DNA of 64,000 bases, from assembly GCA_022826485.1 (NCBI GenBank), contig JAJDUU010000035.1, forward strand, positions 1 to 64,000, written 5' to 3'. The first letter of the stretch is position 1, and each line of letters starts with the position of its first letter. The notes under the pieces are model-generated. The model did not search any database, had not been told where the DNA came from, and saw only the letters and a program-made list of their open reading frames with translations. Positions 53,501 through 61,079 of this stretch are shown here, in pieces. This DNA is from Chloroflexota bacterium (GTDB taxonomy: Bacteria > Chloroflexota > UBA11872). The position numbers and the translations under genes were made by a program.

Positions 53501-54225
53501 CCATTCTCCGTCATCAGATCGCGGGCTATGACGAGGCGGTCGCGCAGATAGGACAGGTAGGAGTGGATGCCGTCGCGCCAGGTATCGCGAAACGCCTTGA
53601 CCTGCTCCGGTTCCCGCGTGATGTGCTCCACCTTGCCGTCCTTCACGTCGCGGCTGGTGGTAGACCATTGGAAGTTCGAGTTGAACTTGATGCCGTAGGG
53701 CGGGTCGATGTAGATGCACTGCACCTGGCCGCGCAGCCCCTCGCGCTCTGCCAGCGAGGCCATGACCTGCAATGAGTCGCCCAGGATCATGCGGTTCGAC
53801 CAGTTGGCCTGGTGTTGGTAGAAGTCCGTCCGGTCCGCGCCCTCCGGCAGCCCGTTGAAGTCGGCGAACAAATCGGCAAAGCCGGTCTGAGTGGCGAGTT
53901 CCCCGTCCCGCTCGCCACTCTTCACTCTCCACTCACCACTTCTCCGCAGGTCGTCGATCAGCGCCTTGGGCGAAACCTTCTCCTGGATGTAGAGCGGCGG
54001 CGCCTGCGTCACCAGGTCCGACCAGTCGGCCGGGTCCTTGCCCCGCCAGATCAGCTGCGGGTCGAGGTCCGGATTGCGCCGCTCGAACGCCGCCTCGATC
54101 GGATGCCGCTCGTCGTCCTTCAGCAACGGCTGATGCTCCGCGCTGGGAATATTCGGCCGCCCCGCCGCCTCATGCGACAGCGACTCGACCTTGAGCGGTT
54201 GCCGCGGCCCGCGTCGACGCGCCAC
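50563..54225 (-). CDS. Type III-like DNA methyltransferase (Mod) with in-frame repeat insertions
   Basis: A 1220-residue SAM-dependent N6-adenine methylase of the beta class: catalytic [13 protein letters not shown] (about 170-182) precedes the SAM motif [20 protein letters not shown] (about 450). The C-terminal [12 protein letters not shown], then [20 protein letters not shown] is typical of methylases paired with BPTD_3080-type nucleases. Foreign pieces sit in frame at about residues 96-113, 573-590 ([11 protein letters not shown]), 594-642 (four copies of a [12 protein letters not shown] unit), around 645-655, 843-868 and 957-1116 (the 477-bp element). All fall between conserved blocks, so activity may survive. 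GTG start 3 bases after the DUF2283 stop. Confidence 0.9.
   Translation of the reverse strand: [1220 protein letters not shown]
50877..51353 (-). mobile_element. 477-bp in-frame element with CAGTGAC/GTCACTG ends carrying a four-helix-bundle gene
   Basis: On the minus strand the element opens CAGTGACCAGTGGTCAGTGG and closes CCACTGGACACAAGTCACTG, an inverted-repeat pair. Its length is 477 bp, exactly 159 codons, and the host methylase frame has no stop through it. Inside it a complete gene is read in a different frame. It carries no recognisable transposase, so movement would need help in trans or another mechanism. Confidence 0.65.
50931..51299 (-). CDS. Four-helix-bundle protein (23S rRNA intervening-sequence / bAvd-like family)
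   Basis: A 122-residue helical protein: LKSYQDLKVWRKSIELAEIV, FPPDERFGLTSQTRRAAVSI, AANIAEGAERHSTGEFLQFL and GIAGGSLAETETLLILAQRL. This is the TIGR02436-type four-helix bundle known from intervening sequences of 23S rRNA genes and related to the Avd protein of diversity-generating retroelements. Such proteins are basic, pentameric and of unclear role. It has a plausible but distant GGGAGA before the ATG. Entirely inside the methylase gene but in another frame on the same strand. Confidence 0.88.
   Translation of the reverse strand: MSTLKSYQDLKVWRKSIELAEIVYRVSASFPPDERFGLTSQTRRAAVSIAANIAEGAERHSTGEFLQFLGIAGGSLAETETLLILAQRLGMANREQIRPVLSQAGDVGRMLNGLKRSLRSRT
51622..51703. repeat. AGTGGCGAGTGG-family palindrome inside the methylase gene
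   Basis: AGTGGCGAGTGGAGAGTAGT (about 51625) and an inverted ACTCTTCACTCGCCACTCTC arm (to about 51700) form an imperfect palindrome. It is translated in the methylase as a Ser-Gly-Glu-Trp-Arg-Val-Lys-Ser type segment. Confidence 0.7.
52266..52443. repeat. AGTGGCGAGTGG copy joined to four 36-bp tandem repeats inside the methylase gene
   Basis: Four units of 36 bp begin at 52300, 52336, 52372 and 52408. Each contains CCCTCTCCCTYGGRGAGAGGG, the intergenic hairpin family. They encode a 12-residue repeat in the host protein. A short AGTGGCGAGTGGCTAGTGG tract adjoins at 52266-52299. Confidence 0.85.
52452..52507. repeat. TCATTCCCGC palindrome inside the methylase gene
   Basis: A partial and a full copy of the TCATTCCCGCGAAGGCGGGAA palindrome, translated as [11 protein letters not shown]-type sequence in the host protein. 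Confidence 0.8.
53889..53942. repeat. 54-bp AGTGGCGAG palindrome inside the methylase gene
   Basis: GAGTGGCGAGTTCC and the inverted GCTCGCCACTCTTCAC arm, with flanking ACTCTCCACTCACCACTT, total 54 bp (18 codons). It is near the N-terminus of the methylase frame and keeps it open. Confidence 0.7.
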
Positions 54226-54228
54226 CGA

Positions 54229-54444
54229 TCAGCTTGCCTTGATGGAGTGCACGGGCAGCGCCTCGGTTTCCAGCGTCGACAGATCCAACCGCCGCGACGC
54301 GTGGTCGATGTCAAATCCGACGACTTCGCCGGCAGCGTCCAGGTCGACGTTGAGCCCGTTCGCAACCTCGCGTGTCTCCGCACCGGGCCCGGATTTGAGC
54401 TCGACGTAGAGACTGTCGGTTTCCGGGTAGTAGTGGAGCTTCAT
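54229..54444 (-). CDS. DUF2283 protein
   Basis: A 71-residue protein: MKLHYYPETDSLYVELKSGP, then GLNVDLDAAGEVVGFDIDHAS. The repeated strand-turn pattern (Y-x-x-x-x-D-x-L-Y-V/I, and D-x-x-G-x-V-V-G-x-D-I-x-x-AS) is diagnostic of DUF2283, often found with toxin-antitoxin or defence genes; role unknown. ATG at 54444 has AAAGGA 7 bases upstream; an earlier ATG at 54477 lacks that. It lies 3 bp before mod. Confidence 0.85.
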   Translation of the reverse strand: MKLHYYPETDSLYVELKSGPGAETREVANGLNVDLDAAGEVVGFDIDHASRRLDLSTLETEALPVHSIKAS

Positions 54445-54530
54445 GGGCCGTCCTTTCGGAAGCGTCTGTCGAAGCACGCCTGGTGAATCGCTACGGCACG
54501 CCCCGTCGTGTGCAGCTTCCGTTTGGCCAT

Positions 54531-54902
54531 CTAGTCAGCGCCCTTGCACACCGCGTCCAATAGGTCTCGCAACGCGGACAGGAGGGCAGGAACGTCGTTC
54601 TGGATGATGTCCCAGATGAGATCGTCATCCACACGCATATACCCATGAGCCAACCGGTTTCGCGTACCTACGATCGCACGCCACGGGACGTCCGAATGCG
54701 CGTCACGGATGGCGCTCGGGATGCGGGTGGAGGCCTCGCCTATCAGTTCCAGGTTGCGCAGGGTAGCGTCGTAGGCGCGTGTGTCCGCAACGAACTTGGC
54801 TTGATCCATGCCGCGGGTGTACGCCATGACTCTTTCGGCGAACTGGATCATGTCGGTCACGTAGAAGCGCCACTCACGCGACTCCTGCTCGTCGTCAGAC
54901 AT
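54531..54902 (-). CDS. hepT: HepT-type (HEPN/DUF86) RNase toxin
   Basis: A 123-residue HEPN protein. It holds the exact RX4HXY motif in GTRNRLAHGYMRVDDD, the catalytic and modification site of HepT toxins. YVTDMIQFAERVMAYTRGMD and LIGEASTRIPSAIRDAHSDV are family helices. HepT cleaves RNA or tRNA and is kept inactive by MntA, which adds AMP to the motif Tyr. ATG at 54902 overlaps the mntA stop by 8 bp (ATGTCTGA). Confidence 0.9.
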   Translation of the reverse strand: MSDDEQESREWRFYVTDMIQFAERVMAYTRGMDQAKFVADTRAYDATLRNLELIGEASTRIPSAIRDAHSDVPWRAIVGTRNRLAHGYMRVDDDLIWDIIQNDVPALLSALRDLLDAVCKGAD

Positions 54903-55188
54903 GGATCGCGTCCCGCTCGACAAAGGGGCGCAGCTCGTCCCGCAAGGCCTTGTCGGTGACCAGATCGACCGGACGCCCGAGCAGATCTTCCAGGTAGAAC
55001 TGCACGCCGAAGTAAGCGCGCGACGTGGTCGGTCCGTCGAAACGAACCAGTACGTCGATGTCGCTGTGGTCGGTAGCCTGATCGTGGGCGATTGACCCGA
55101 ACAAGGCGAGTTCCGTGACCCCGAAGCGTTGCGCGAGTGTGGCTTTGTGCGCTCGGAGTGCGTTCAGTACGTCCTGCCTGCTGTTCAT
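54895..55188 (-). CDS. mntA: MntA-type minimal nucleotidyltransferase antitoxin
   Basis: A 97-residue nucleotidyltransferase: RFGVTELALFGSIAHDQATD, then HSDIDVLVRFDGP, giving the exact GSX10DXD motif with both metal-binding Asp. The LGRPVDLVTDKALRDELRPF end is typical of MntA. It inactivates HepT by AMP transfer. The gene is overlapped by res upstream (ATGA, 4 bp) and hepT downstream (8 bp), so the three are translationally coupled. Confidence 0.92.
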   Translation of the reverse strand: MNSRQDVLNALRAHKATLAQRFGVTELALFGSIAHDQATDHSDIDVLVRFDGPTTSRAYFGVQFYLEDLLGRPVDLVTDKALRDELRPFVERDAIHV

Positions 55189-58100
55189 CGGTCCTCAGGC
55201 TGAACCGTCGAAACGCGAGGGGCGGCGCATCGCTCGATTATGGCATTGAGCTCGGCTTCAACTTTGGCTTCAAGGTCGCTCTGCAAGGCATAGACGTCGG
55301 TGAACTCCGCGAAGGCCCAGCGGCCGAAGCTGCCCAGCCGGTTGACCCCGGGAATCCAATAGGTCTCCATCGTCGACTTTTTCACCTTGGCGTCTTCGCC
55401 CCGGAAGCCCTTGATCTCCACGACCAGATGCAAGGGGTCACCTTCGCCTTGGTCGACAAGCAGGATGAAGTCCGGCACATAACGCCGGCTCACGCCGCCC
55501 ATGCGGTAGGGCACGTCCAGGCCAAGCCCCTGGTTCTTCACGTAGGCGCGCACCCGCGGGTGCTTCTCGATCACACGGCAGAACTCGGCCTCCCAGTCGC
55601 TGTCGCAGACGGCCCAGTTGACGTGGCAGAAGCGATGGTCCGTGCGCCAGCGGATCGGCTTCGAGGTTGTGAACCGGACGTGGCGGGTCGAGCCGGCGGG
55701 GTTGTAAGGATCGAGGATGGCCTTGACCGGTTCCTGGTCGGCGAACTTCTGCACGATGCCTGCCGTAATCTTCTCGCAGGCCATATCGGCAAGCTCCCGG
55801 TGCATCAGCTGCGCCGGATAGGTCTTGCCCCGGCACACCAGGTGCTCGTCCAGCCAGCGGCGGGTGATTTGCCGCAGCTGGCCGAAGAGATGCAGCTTGG
55901 GCGCCTCGCCCGGATCGCGCCACCTCGTTTCGAGCAGCCGCCAGGTGAGGTGGTATTCCAGCGCGGCCCGGCGCAGGCTGCCCAGGTGCTCCACGGTGAG
56001 GTCCACGCCTTCGCCGATCAGCCCCTGATTGCGGGTTTCCGTGGGGCCGACCAGCGCCGGATCCAAGGTGAGCGTCGAGTCCGCGGTGAACGCGGCGCTC
56101 AGGCGCTCCTTGGGAAGCTCAATGCGGTAGCCCAGCACGCGGGGAAAGCGAATCTCGCAGGCGTCGCGCTCGGGCGAGATGGCCTGGACCTGCACCGTTT
56201 CGCGCGGCGTCGGCGGCGTGATGACGACCGGCTTGGCGGTGAAATCGAACGGTATGCCCAGCACGTCGGCGTATTCGGCATCGAACAGCCCGTTCGCGTT
56301 GAGGTCGTAGGACTGCCGGCGCAGCGCGCGGCCCACCGCCTGCTCGCAGAGCAGCTGCGTGCCGAAGGCGCGCACGCCGAGCACGTGGGTGACGGTGTTG
56401 GCGTCCCAGCCCTCGGTGAGCATGGACACGGACACCACGCAGCGGATACCTCCGCCGAGTTGCTCCTCCTTGCCCACGGTGTTCATCACCTCGCGCAGCA
56501 GGTCCTGGTCGGTCAGGTGGTCGGCCTGGCTGCGGTCGCCGGTGCGTTCCACGATGTCGCGTCTGAAACGGTCGATCTCGGCCACCGCCATCTTGCGGAA
56601 GTTGGCATCCAGCGCGTCGCCGGATTCGAGCTGCTCGCTGTCGATCAGCAGGGTGCGGGGACGGGCCAGGCGTTGCCCGTGCTCATCGAAGTTGCGGAAG
56701 AGCTCGAGGTGCCCGTTCCGGAACACGTCCGGACCGTCCGGCCGTTCCTGGTGGAAACCCGAGACGTAGTCGTAGACGAGCTTGGACGTGGCCGTGTTGT
56801 TGCAGACGATGATGAAGCACGGTGGAACCGGGATATTGGCCCGTTGCCATGAGTCGAACGTCTTGGCGTAGTGGCCGTAGAGCGCGTCCAGGGCGTTGGT
56901 GAGCTCGATGGGCAGGCTGAGGGGATCGAGATTCTTGACCGTGCGGCGGTTGCCCTTGGGCATGCGCTTGCCGATGTGCTTCCAGAGCTCCCGCAGCACG
57001 GGCATCTGGGCGTTCGGCACGTTATCGGCGACCGGCACGCGCGGCAGCTTCACGATGCCGCACTCGATGGCGTCCATGAGCGAGAAGTCGCTCATCGTCC
57101 AGGGAAAGAGCGTTCCCTCGGCGTAGCCCGAGCCGCGCAGGAAGAACGGCGTGGCGGAGAGGTCCACCACCCGCCGCAGCCCGACCCTGCGATCGACGGC
57201 CTCGAGTCCCGAAATCCACATCCGCGCGGCTTCGTCGTTCTTCTTGGCTTCGCTCAGGTCGTCGCCGGTGAGGCGGCCCTCCTCGTCGATCTCCTCTGGC
57301 CGCCGCCGGTAGCAGTGGTGCGCCTCGTCGTTGATGGCCAGGATGCGGCGCATGCGCATCAGCTCCGGCATGACCCGCTGGAGCATCTGCCCCTCGGTCT
57401 CGGTCGTCTGGATCTCGGGCCCGGTGCGTCCCCGAAGCAGGTCGCGCCCGCCCTTTGAGATTTCCAGGGTTTCCCGCTGCTTGAAGGCGTGAAAGTTGGT
57501 GATGACGATCCTGGCTTTGTGCAGGTCGGGCAGCATGTCCGCGGGCACGAGCTCGCGACTCTGGTAGTAGCTGTCCGGGTCGTGGGGCTGAAGCACCCGC
57601 AGCCGGTCGCGGATGGTGAGGCCCGGCGTCACCACCAGGAACCCGCGGGTGAAGTTTGGGCTGTTGGGCCGGCGCACGGCGTTGAGCGTCTGCCAGGCGA
57701 TCAGCATCGCCATCACGGTGGTCTTGCCCGCGCCGGTGGCCAGCTTGAGCGCCAGCCGTGACAGGCCGGGATTGGCCTGCTCGTTGGCGCCGGCCAGGTG
57801 GTCCAGGAATCGTCGCCCATCGCGGCCGCGCTTCGGTGCGACCTCGGTGAGCCAGATCAGCGTCTCCATCGCTTCGACCTGGCAGAAGAAGGGCCGGAGG
57901 CCGCTGAAGTGGTCGCTGCGCCAGTGCTGCAAGAGCCGCGCGGTCTCGGGGGTGACGTTCCAATCGCTGGGGTCGGGAATCAGCCGCCACGCATCCACCC
58001 GCTGGCGCAGGCTGGCGATGATGGGCATCGGGTCGTATTGCTGGTCTTCGCTCGACAGCCCCTCGCCTTCGTCGAGGACCATCCGGCGCTGCGCCGTTTT

Positions 58101-58265
58101 CTTGCGGGGTGCGGGGACGGGCGTGACGAACTTGGCGGCGCGGCGGCCGGAAATGAGGCGGTTCGTCGGCTGCCCGTCGTCGTCGAGCTCCCAGTGCTCG
58201 CCCGGATACTCATATGGCGAATTCAGAATCGGCTGCGCGAAGAAGTCGGGCACCAAACACCTCAC
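55185..58265 (-). CDS. Type III-like restriction endonuclease/helicase (BPTD_3080 type)
   Basis: A 1026-residue superfamily 2 helicase-nuclease. Helicase motifs: ALKLATGAGKTTVMAMLIAW (about 170), DEAH box in INDEAHHCY (about 310), SATPFF (about 367), SMLTEGWDANTVTHVLGVRA and QAVGRALRR (about 643). A C-terminal PD-(D/E)xK nuclease reads YVPDFILLVDQ and LHLVVEIKGF (about 930-955). It needs the Mod subunit for site recognition. GTG at 58265, or a second GTG four codons on, starts it. It lies 50 bp after metK, same strand. Confidence 0.92.
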   Translation of the reverse strand: MRCLVPDFFAQPILNSPYEYPGEHWELDDDGQPTNRLISGRRAAKFVTPVPAPRKKTAQRRMVLDEGEGLSSEDQQYDPMPIIASLRQRVDAWRLIPDPSDWNVTPETARLLQHWRSDHFSGLRPFFCQVEAMETLIWLTEVAPKRGRDGRRFLDHLAGANEQANPGLSRLALKLATGAGKTTVMAMLIAWQTLNAVRRPNSPNFTRGFLVVTPGLTIRDRLRVLQPHDPDSYYQSRELVPADMLPDLHKARIVITNFHAFKQRETLEISKGGRDLLRGRTGPEIQTTETEGQMLQRVMPELMRMRRILAINDEAHHCYRRRPEEIDEEGRLTGDDLSEAKKNDEAARMWISGLEAVDRRVGLRRVVDLSATPFFLRGSGYAEGTLFPWTMSDFSLMDAIECGIVKLPRVPVADNVPNAQMPVLRELWKHIGKRMPKGNRRTVKNLDPLSLPIELTNALDALYGHYAKTFDSWQRANIPVPPCFIIVCNNTATSKLVYDYVSGFHQERPDGPDVFRNGHLELFRNFDEHGQRLARPRTLLIDSEQLESGDALDANFRKMAVAEIDRFRRDIVERTGDRSQADHLTDQDLLREVMNTVGKEEQLGGGIRCVVSVSMLTEGWDANTVTHVLGVRAFGTQLLCEQAVGRALRRQSYDLNANGLFDAEYADVLGIPFDFTAKPVVITPPTPRETVQVQAISPERDACEIRFPRVLGYRIELPKERLSAAFTADSTLTLDPALVGPTETRNQGLIGEGVDLTVEHLGSLRRAALEYHLTWRLLETRWRDPGEAPKLHLFGQLRQITRRWLDEHLVCRGKTYPAQLMHRELADMACEKITAGIVQKFADQEPVKAILDPYNPAGSTRHVRFTTSKPIRWRTDHRFCHVNWAVCDSDWEAEFCRVIEKHPRVRAYVKNQGLGLDVPYRMGGVSRRYVPDFILLVDQGEGDPLHLVVEIKGFRGEDAKVKKSTMETYWIPGVNRLGSFGRWAFAEFTDVYALQSDLEAKVEAELNAIIERCAAPRVSTVQPEDR

Positions 58266-58315
58266 CGGCCTGGAGCCGGGCCGCCTCGTAATTTACCCCG
58301 CGTCGGACGCGGTTG

Positions 58316-59515
58316 TTATCCGGCCAACCTCGCCAACTCGGCCGCGCGGTTGGTTTGCTCCCAGGGGATGTCGGCCAGGTCGTCGCGGCCGAAGTGGCCG
58401 TAGGCGGCGACCTGGCGGTAGAGCGGGCGGCGCAGGTCGAGGTCGCGGATGATGGCGCCGGGGCGCAGGTCGAAGCTGTCGCGAATGGCCGCCTCTATGC
58501 GGTCGTCGGGCGCCGTGCCCGTGCCGTAGGTCTCGATGTTCAGGGACAGCGGCTCGGCCTTGCCGATCACGTAGGCCGCCTGCACCTCGAAGCGCGTCGC
58601 CAGCCCGGCGGCGACCACGTTCTTCGCGATCCAGCGCAGCGCATAGTTCGCCGAGCGGTCGACCTTCGTCGGGTCCTTGCCGGAAAAGGCGCCGCCGCCG
58701 TGGCGGGCCATGCCGCCGTAGGTGTCCACGATGATCTTGCGGCCGGTGAGGCCCGCGTCGCCCGTGGGTCCGCCGGTGACGAAGCGCCCGGTGCCGTTGA
58801 CGATGATCGCGGTGTCGGCATCGAGCAGCTCGCCGGGGATCGCCTCGCGGATGACGGATTCCACGATGGCGCTCTTGATGGCGTCGTTGCCGATGTCGGG
58901 ATCGTGCTGCGCGGCGATGACCACGCTGTCGACGCGCACGGGCCGGCCGTGCCGGTATTCCACCGTGATCTGCGACTTGCCGTCCGGCCGCAGCCAGTCG
59001 AGCGTGCCGTCCTTGCGCACCTGCGCCAGCCGGCGCGCGGCGCGATGCGCCAGCGCAATCGGCGCCGGCATCAGCTCCGGCGTCTCGTCGCAGGCGAAGC
59101 CGAACATCATGCCCTGGTCGCCCGCGCCCACACCTTCGACGTCGTCGTGGTCGCCGTCCAGGGCCCGCACCTCGAGCGCTGTGTCGACGCCCTGCTTGAT
59201 GTCAGCCGACTGCTCATTGAGGGACACCGTCACGCCGCAGGTCTCGCCGTCGAATCCGACGTCGGACGAGGCGTAGCCGATCTCGCACACCGTGTCGCGG
59301 ACCACGCGGCGGACGTCGACGTCCGTCGCCCTGGAGGAGATCTCGCCGAGCACCAGCACCAGGCCGGTGGTCGTCGCCGCCTCGCACGCCACCCGGCTCT
59401 CGGGGTCGGCAGCCAGGAACGCGTCCAGGACGGCGTCCGACACCTGGTCGCAGAGCTTGTCCGGATGGCCCTCGGTCACCGACTCCGACGTGAACAGCAG
59501 GCGCGGCGCCTGCAT
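58316..59515 (-). CDS. metK: S-adenosylmethionine synthetase
   Basis: A 399-residue enzyme making SAM from methionine and ATP. The ATP motif [20 protein letters not shown], the flexible loop with [12 protein letters not shown], the P-loop-like [19 protein letters not shown] and the AAYGHFGR end are all seen. ATG at 59515 gives the usual family start; a TTG 30 bases upstream, with AGAAGG near, is a less likely alternative. It is the last gene of the methyl-cycle set and is followed closely by the restriction operon. Confidence 0.95.
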   Translation of the reverse strand: MQAPRLLFTSESVTEGHPDKLCDQVSDAVLDAFLAADPESRVACEAATTTGLVLVLGEISSRATDVDVRRVVRDTVCEIGYASSDVGFDGETCGVTVSLNEQSADIKQGVDTALEVRALDGDHDDVEGVGAGDQGMMFGFACDETPELMPAPIALAHRAARRLAQVRKDGTLDWLRPDGKSQITVEYRHGRPVRVDSVVIAAQHDPDIGNDAIKSAIVESVIREAIPGELLDADTAIIVNGTGRFVTGGPTGDAGLTGRKIIVDTYGGMARHGGGAFSGKDPTKVDRSANYALRWIAKNVVAAGLATRFEVQAAYVIGKAEPLSLNIETYGTGTAPDDRIEAAIRDSFDLRPGAIIRDLDLRRPLYRQVAAYGHFGRDDLADIPWEQTNRAAELARLAG

Positions 59516-59589
59516 GAACGTATTGCTCAAAGTGCCTTCTCCCAATGGCGGGGCGTGAGTGCGTGTGGTCTACGCGGAATGTGACCGTC

Positions 59590-59735
59590 CGGCTCCCTCT
59601 CCCTTGAAGGGAGAGGGTTGGAGCCTGCCCCGTGCTCGACACGGGGGTGAGGGTGACGGCCCCGGCCTACCGGCGCAGCGCCAGATGGCATTGAGCGTGG
59701 ATTCCCGCCTTCGCGGGAATGACGGCAGGGGGGAC
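59590..59735. repeat. Repeat island between ahcY and metK
   Basis: A CCCTCTCCCTTGAAGGGAGAGGG hairpin interrupted by GAGCCTGCCCCGTGCTCGACACGGGG (about 59593-59655) and a TCATTCCCGCGAAGGCGGGAA palindrome in reverse (about 59700-59724). It fills the 251-bp gap. Confidence 0.75.
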
Positions 59736-59766
59736 GGCGCGGGCGGGCATGACGTGGGCTTATCGC

Positions 59767-61038
59767 TTAGGTCCCTTCCTGCCAGCCGGACAGGTAGGCG
59801 GCCTGCTCCTCGGTCAGCGTATCGATGGCCACGCCCATCGCCTCCAGCTTCAGCGAGGCGACCCGCTGGTCGATATCCGCGGACACGTCGTAGACATTGG
59901 GCGCCAGGTCTCCGGCGTTGGACGCCAGGTGCTCGATCGCCAGCGCCTGATTGGCAAAGCTCATATCCATCACGCTGGCCGGGTGCCCCTCGGCGGCCGC
60001 CAGGTTGATGAGCCGGCCCTGGGCCAGCAGGAAGATGCGGCGGCCGTCGGCCAACCGGTATTCGTCCACGTAGGGCCGCGCCTCGTCGACCTCCACGGCC
60101 ATCTCCTCCAGCGCCTCGATGTTGATCTCGATGTCGAAGTGCCCCGAGTTGGCCAGGATCGCGCCGTCCTGCATGGCCTCGAAGTGGGGCCGGTCGATCA
60201 CGTGCTTGTCGCCGGTGACGGTCACGAACACATGCCCCTCCGACGCCGCTTCCTGCATGGGCATGACCCGGTAGCCGTCCATCAGCGCTTCCAGCGCCCG
60301 CACGGGGTCGACCTCGGTGACGATCACGTGGGCGCCCATTCCGGCCGCGCGGCTGGCCAGGCCTCGCCCACACCAGCCGTAGCCTCCGACCACCACGTTG
60401 CGACCGGCCAGCAGGATGTTGGTGGCGCGCACCAGGCCGTCCAGCGTGGACTGCCCCGTGCCGTAGCGGTTGTCGAACATGTGCTTGGTCAGGGCTTCGT
60501 TCACGGCCACGATGGGGTACTTCAGCACGCCCTGCTCGGCCATCGCCCGCAGGCGAATCACGCCGGTGGTCGTCTCCTCGGTGCCGCCGAGCACGTCGCC
60601 GATGACGTCCGTGCGGTCCGTGTGCAGCGTCGATACCAGGTCGGCGCCGTCATCGATGGTGAGATGCGGGCGCGTGTTCAGCACCGATTCGATGTGGTCG
60701 TAGTAGACCTCTGAATCTTCGCCGTTGATGGCGAAGGTGGCGGCGCCGTACTCGTGGACCAGCGCGGCCGCGACATCGTCTTGCGTGCTCAGGGGATTCG
60801 AGGCGCACAGCGCCACCTCGGCTCCGCCGGCCTGCAGCGTGCGCATCAGGTTGGCGGTCTCGGTGGTGACGTGCTGGCAGGCGCCGATGCGCAGGCCGTC
60901 GAGGGGCCGCTCGCGCGCGAAGCGCTCCCGGATGCTCTCCAGCACCGGCATGGACTGGTCGGCCCACCGGACGCGGCGGACGCCGAGTCCGGCGAGCCCG
61001 GCGTCGGCAATCTCGAACGAGCTATCCGATGCGGCCAT
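59767..61038 (-). CDS. ahcY: Adenosylhomocysteinase (SAH hydrolase)
   Basis: A 423-residue NAD-dependent enzyme that splits S-adenosylhomocysteine to adenosine and homocysteine, relieving product inhibition of methylases. Seen are [53 protein letters not shown], the Rossmann motif [14 protein letters not shown] and [13 protein letters not shown] at 61038 has AAGGAG 6 bases upstream and is preferred to one seven codons earlier. Same strand as the PfkB kinase, 41 bp apart. Confidence 0.95.
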   Translation of the reverse strand: MAASDSSFEIADAGLAGLGVRRVRWADQSMPVLESIRERFARERPLDGLRIGACQHVTTETANLMRTLQAGGAEVALCASNPLSTQDDVAAALVHEYGAATFAINGEDSEVYYDHIESVLNTRPHLTIDDGADLVSTLHTDRTDVIGDVLGGTEETTTGVIRLRAMAEQGVLKYPIVAVNEALTKHMFDNRYGTGQSTLDGLVRATNILLAGRNVVVGGYGWCGRGLASRAAGMGAHVIVTEVDPVRALEALMDGYRVMPMQEAASEGHVFVTVTGDKHVIDRPHFEAMQDGAILANSGHFDIEINIEALEEMAVEVDEARPYVDEYRLADGRRIFLLAQGRLINLAAAEGHPASVMDMSFANQALAIEHLASNAGDLAPNVYDVSADIDQRVASLKLEAMGVAIDTLTEEQAAYLSGWQEGT

Positions 61039-61079
61039 GCGATTCTCCTTGTCGCGCACGGTGGGTCGCCATGGGGCGC

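Noticed and set aside
50563-54225. Mod gene as a pseudogene
   Set aside because: Despite several insertions the frame is open end to end and all catalytic motifs (DPPY, [8 protein letters not shown]) and the conserved C-terminus are intact, so it is kept as a gene with insertions.
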